The notes beneath the pieces were generated by a model that saw only the letters and a program-made list of their open reading frames with translations, was not told where the DNA came from and searched no databases. The translations under genes were made by a program, and so were the position numbers. Positions 18,509-20,083 of a stretch of 20,083 nt of DNA are shown piece by piece (position 1 is the first letter of the stretch; each line of letters opens with the position of its first letter). Source of the DNA: Chara braunii (lineage: Eukaryota; Streptophyta; Charophyceae; Charales; Characeae); NCBI GenBank assembly GCA_003427395.1, contig BFEA01000291.1, positions 254,131 to 274,213 on the forward strand, written 5' to 3'.

Positions 18509-18914
18509 GGGCCTCTCCACACCACTCTTGAAACTGGGAAACGTTTCAAGAGCTGTCAGACGATTTCAAGAGTTGCATTTTCAAGGGTTTTTGGCCCCTC
18601 GCCACACAGCACTCTTGAAACTCAACAGTGCTGGACAAAGGATGCAAAAAGACCGTCGTACAGCTTTGTTTTTTTTTGAATGGCGTCAGGATAACGGCCC
18701 GACAAGTCTTGAAAATTGAAAACCCGTCAAGGGTTCGGCAAAGGACGCTTGCAGGCAGGCTGGGGTTTCCAATCTTTCAAGAGACCCTCTTGAAAGGGTT
18801 TCAAGAGACTGCCACTCTGACAGCTCTTGACTGCCCCAAGTTTCAAGAGGCTGTGTGGCGATGCAGCAACTGTACTCTTGAAAATGAGTTTTCAAGAGTG
18901 ATGTAGCCAGGCCC
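18509..18914. mobile_element. 406-bp Harbinger-like MITE with CTCTTGAAA inverted-motif array
   Basis: The left end starts GGGCCTCTCCACACCACTC at 18509. The right end, read on the minus strand from 18914, starts GGGCCTGGCTACATCACTC. Over 25 bp the ends agree at 21 positions, including CACTCTTGAAA. The interior holds about 11 full or near copies of CTCTTGAAA or its complement TTTCAAGAG (18525, 18544, 18564, 18612, 18707 partial, 18775, 18787, 18799, 18824 partial, 18841, 18875, 18890). Three pairs form perfect hairpins: 18525-18552, 18787-18807 and 18874-18899. The flanks are GAA (left) and AAA (right), an imperfect 3-bp target duplication. No coding capacity is visible. Confidence 0.7.
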
Positions 18915-19082
18915 AAAGATGGGCGAACACGCATGTGCAATTCCCTGGTTCCGTTGATCATTTTTGGCACGCACCAAGACTCCCCAAGCCCTGAGCAACC
19001 CCCCTGGCCCCCCCCTCTTCAGGAAGCCAGCAGCTACCCAGAGGAACTGTGCAATCGCCCTGTACCCACCCACATGGATCAG

Positions 19083-19200
19083 GGTGCCACTGAAGAGTCT
19101 AATCCCTCTGCGGTGCCACCGAAAAATCTAATCCCTCTGCGGTGCCACCGAAAAATCTAATACCTCTGCGGTGCCACCGAAAAATCTAATCCCTCTGCAT
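19083..19200. repeat. 29-bp tandem repeat, about four copies
   Basis: Full units at 19098-19126, 19127-19155 and 19156-19184 start TCTAATCCCTCTGCGGTGCC and differ by a single base in the third. Partial units flank them (19083-19097 diverged, 19185-19200). The unit length is not a multiple of three, so a coding role is unlikely. Confidence 0.95.
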
Positions 19201-20083
19201 TACAATCCGGAGCGTCACATTTACAGTTCCCCATTTAAAGTTCCAGTGCGTGCACGTCCGTTCTCCATCCACGAGACCTGGCAGCCGCGGAGTGGAGTGG
19301 ACAGAACCTGGGCCAGTCGCATTCTCTTTTTATTTTCCCGTGTGGGTCGAAGTGTCACACGGCGCCACATGGCGCCACACATTACACTTGAACACCTGCA
19401 AGTGGAACATGGCCCCAAGGTGGAACATCTTGTCTTGGGGGACCTCCGACGCGGCAAGTTTTTTTTTTTTTTTTTTTTTTTTTGAGAAACATCAAACTTT
19501 TCATTCCAAATGCGACCACCGGGGCCCGGGAACACAACACTCCTACATATCAACCCGGTACAAACTTGCTGAGGCCGTTACTCATGGGCTCCTGACGACC
19601 GGGTCCAGGAATCTCCAAAAAGAAAAAAAAAAATTTGGAAGGCACATCTATATCAGTATAATATCAGTATAATGTCAAGACTAGACGCCAGCATGCTTCT
19701 AAAATCGAAACACTAATGGCAATAGAACTATAAGCTACAAACTACGATTCTCGATAATGCACAAGGGAATTTGCAAGAGGTTAACGAACAACCCTAAAAT
19801 TACTTCCCTAAACGTGCTAAATTCTTAGGTGCACAAGAACTCTAAGATTACACCCAAGTGCGAGCTAGATTCTTGGATCAAGGTATTGAAACCGGGCACA
19901 TTACTATTGTCGACAGAAAATGGACTTAAAACCTGTGTAAGGATCCGGGCTGCCCGGCCGACCAGCGCCTGCCTGGGGGAGGTCCCGGTGTCAGGCGGCC
20001 ACAAGGGATGGGCCGCCTGAAAGCTGCGGCTTTGGGACCTAGGCTCAAAAACAAGTGTGTGTTTTGATGGTACTCTGGTTTCA
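19201..20083. other. No recognisable gene; T25 tract and small repeats
   Basis: A run of 25 T at 19459-19483 could be the poly(A) tail of a minus-strand retroposed sequence whose body would lie to the right (19484 onward), but no body is recognised. An 11-bp tandem (TATCAGTATAA) lies at 19651-19672. Confidence 0.4.
19991..20020. repeat. Perfect 10-bp inverted repeat (hairpin)
   Basis: TCAGGCGGCC (19991-20000), a 10-base loop, then GGCCGCCTGA (20011-20020). The stem is perfect and GC-rich. No T-run follows and no gene ends here, so its role is unknown. Confidence 0.85.

Overview
The window looks like nuclear DNA of a plant-lineage (streptophyte) eukaryote. The only intact host gene I recognise encodes a 73-residue UBL5/Hub1 ubiquitin-like protein whose sequence is close to the land-plant form. 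The rest is decayed transposable elements, GA/CT microsatellites and minisatellites. The mix (Ty3/gypsy, LINE and Harbinger relics, very long GA tracts) reminds me of a charophyte alga such as Chara, but that is an impression from memory and was not tested.

Layout. Positions 1-556 hold a GA tract and the first copy of a ~490-bp dispersed repeat. From about 9625 down to 1427, on the minus strand, lies a degenerate Ty3/gypsy element. In its reading direction it has a probable 5' LTR (9625-9107), a tRNA-type primer binding site (9093-9081), gag with a CCHC knuckle, protease, reverse transcriptase/RNase H, a PHD-type zinc finger, integrase, and an extra downstream ORF with a long acidic tract. 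That ORF begins in an ATGA overlap with the integrase stop codon. Nonsense codons, frameshifts and a deletion in RT show that this copy is dead. I found no 3' LTR.

Positions 9626-11410 contain no recognisable gene until UBL5 (11411-11632), whose start codon directly follows a 70-bp GA tract. Downstream are a cluster of four CACGTG (G-box) sites, two of them in a perfect 22-bp tandem repeat, a minisatellite with a repeated GTGAC-N-GTCAC palindrome (12191-12605), and a CT/CTGT microsatellite.

From 13261 rightward the DNA is mostly transposon debris. There is a 159-bp MITE, the second copy of the ~490-bp repeat, a minus-strand 350-codon ORF, and an isolated Harbinger-like terminus at 15468 next to a TAA. 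These are followed by a LINE ORF2 relic (about 15650-16935, plus strand), a PIF/Harbinger DDE transposase fragment (18070-17600, minus strand), and a 406-bp MITE (18509-18914) with many inverted copies of CTCTTGAAA. The two MITEs and the lone terminus all end in GGGCCT, which suggests related Harbinger-type families. The right edge holds a 29-bp tandem repeat, a T25 tract and a perfect 10-bp-stem hairpin.

Apart from UBL5 there is little sign of working genes. The interest lies in the architecture of the Ty3 element (PHD finger, overlapping extra ORF) and in the structured non-coding arrays.
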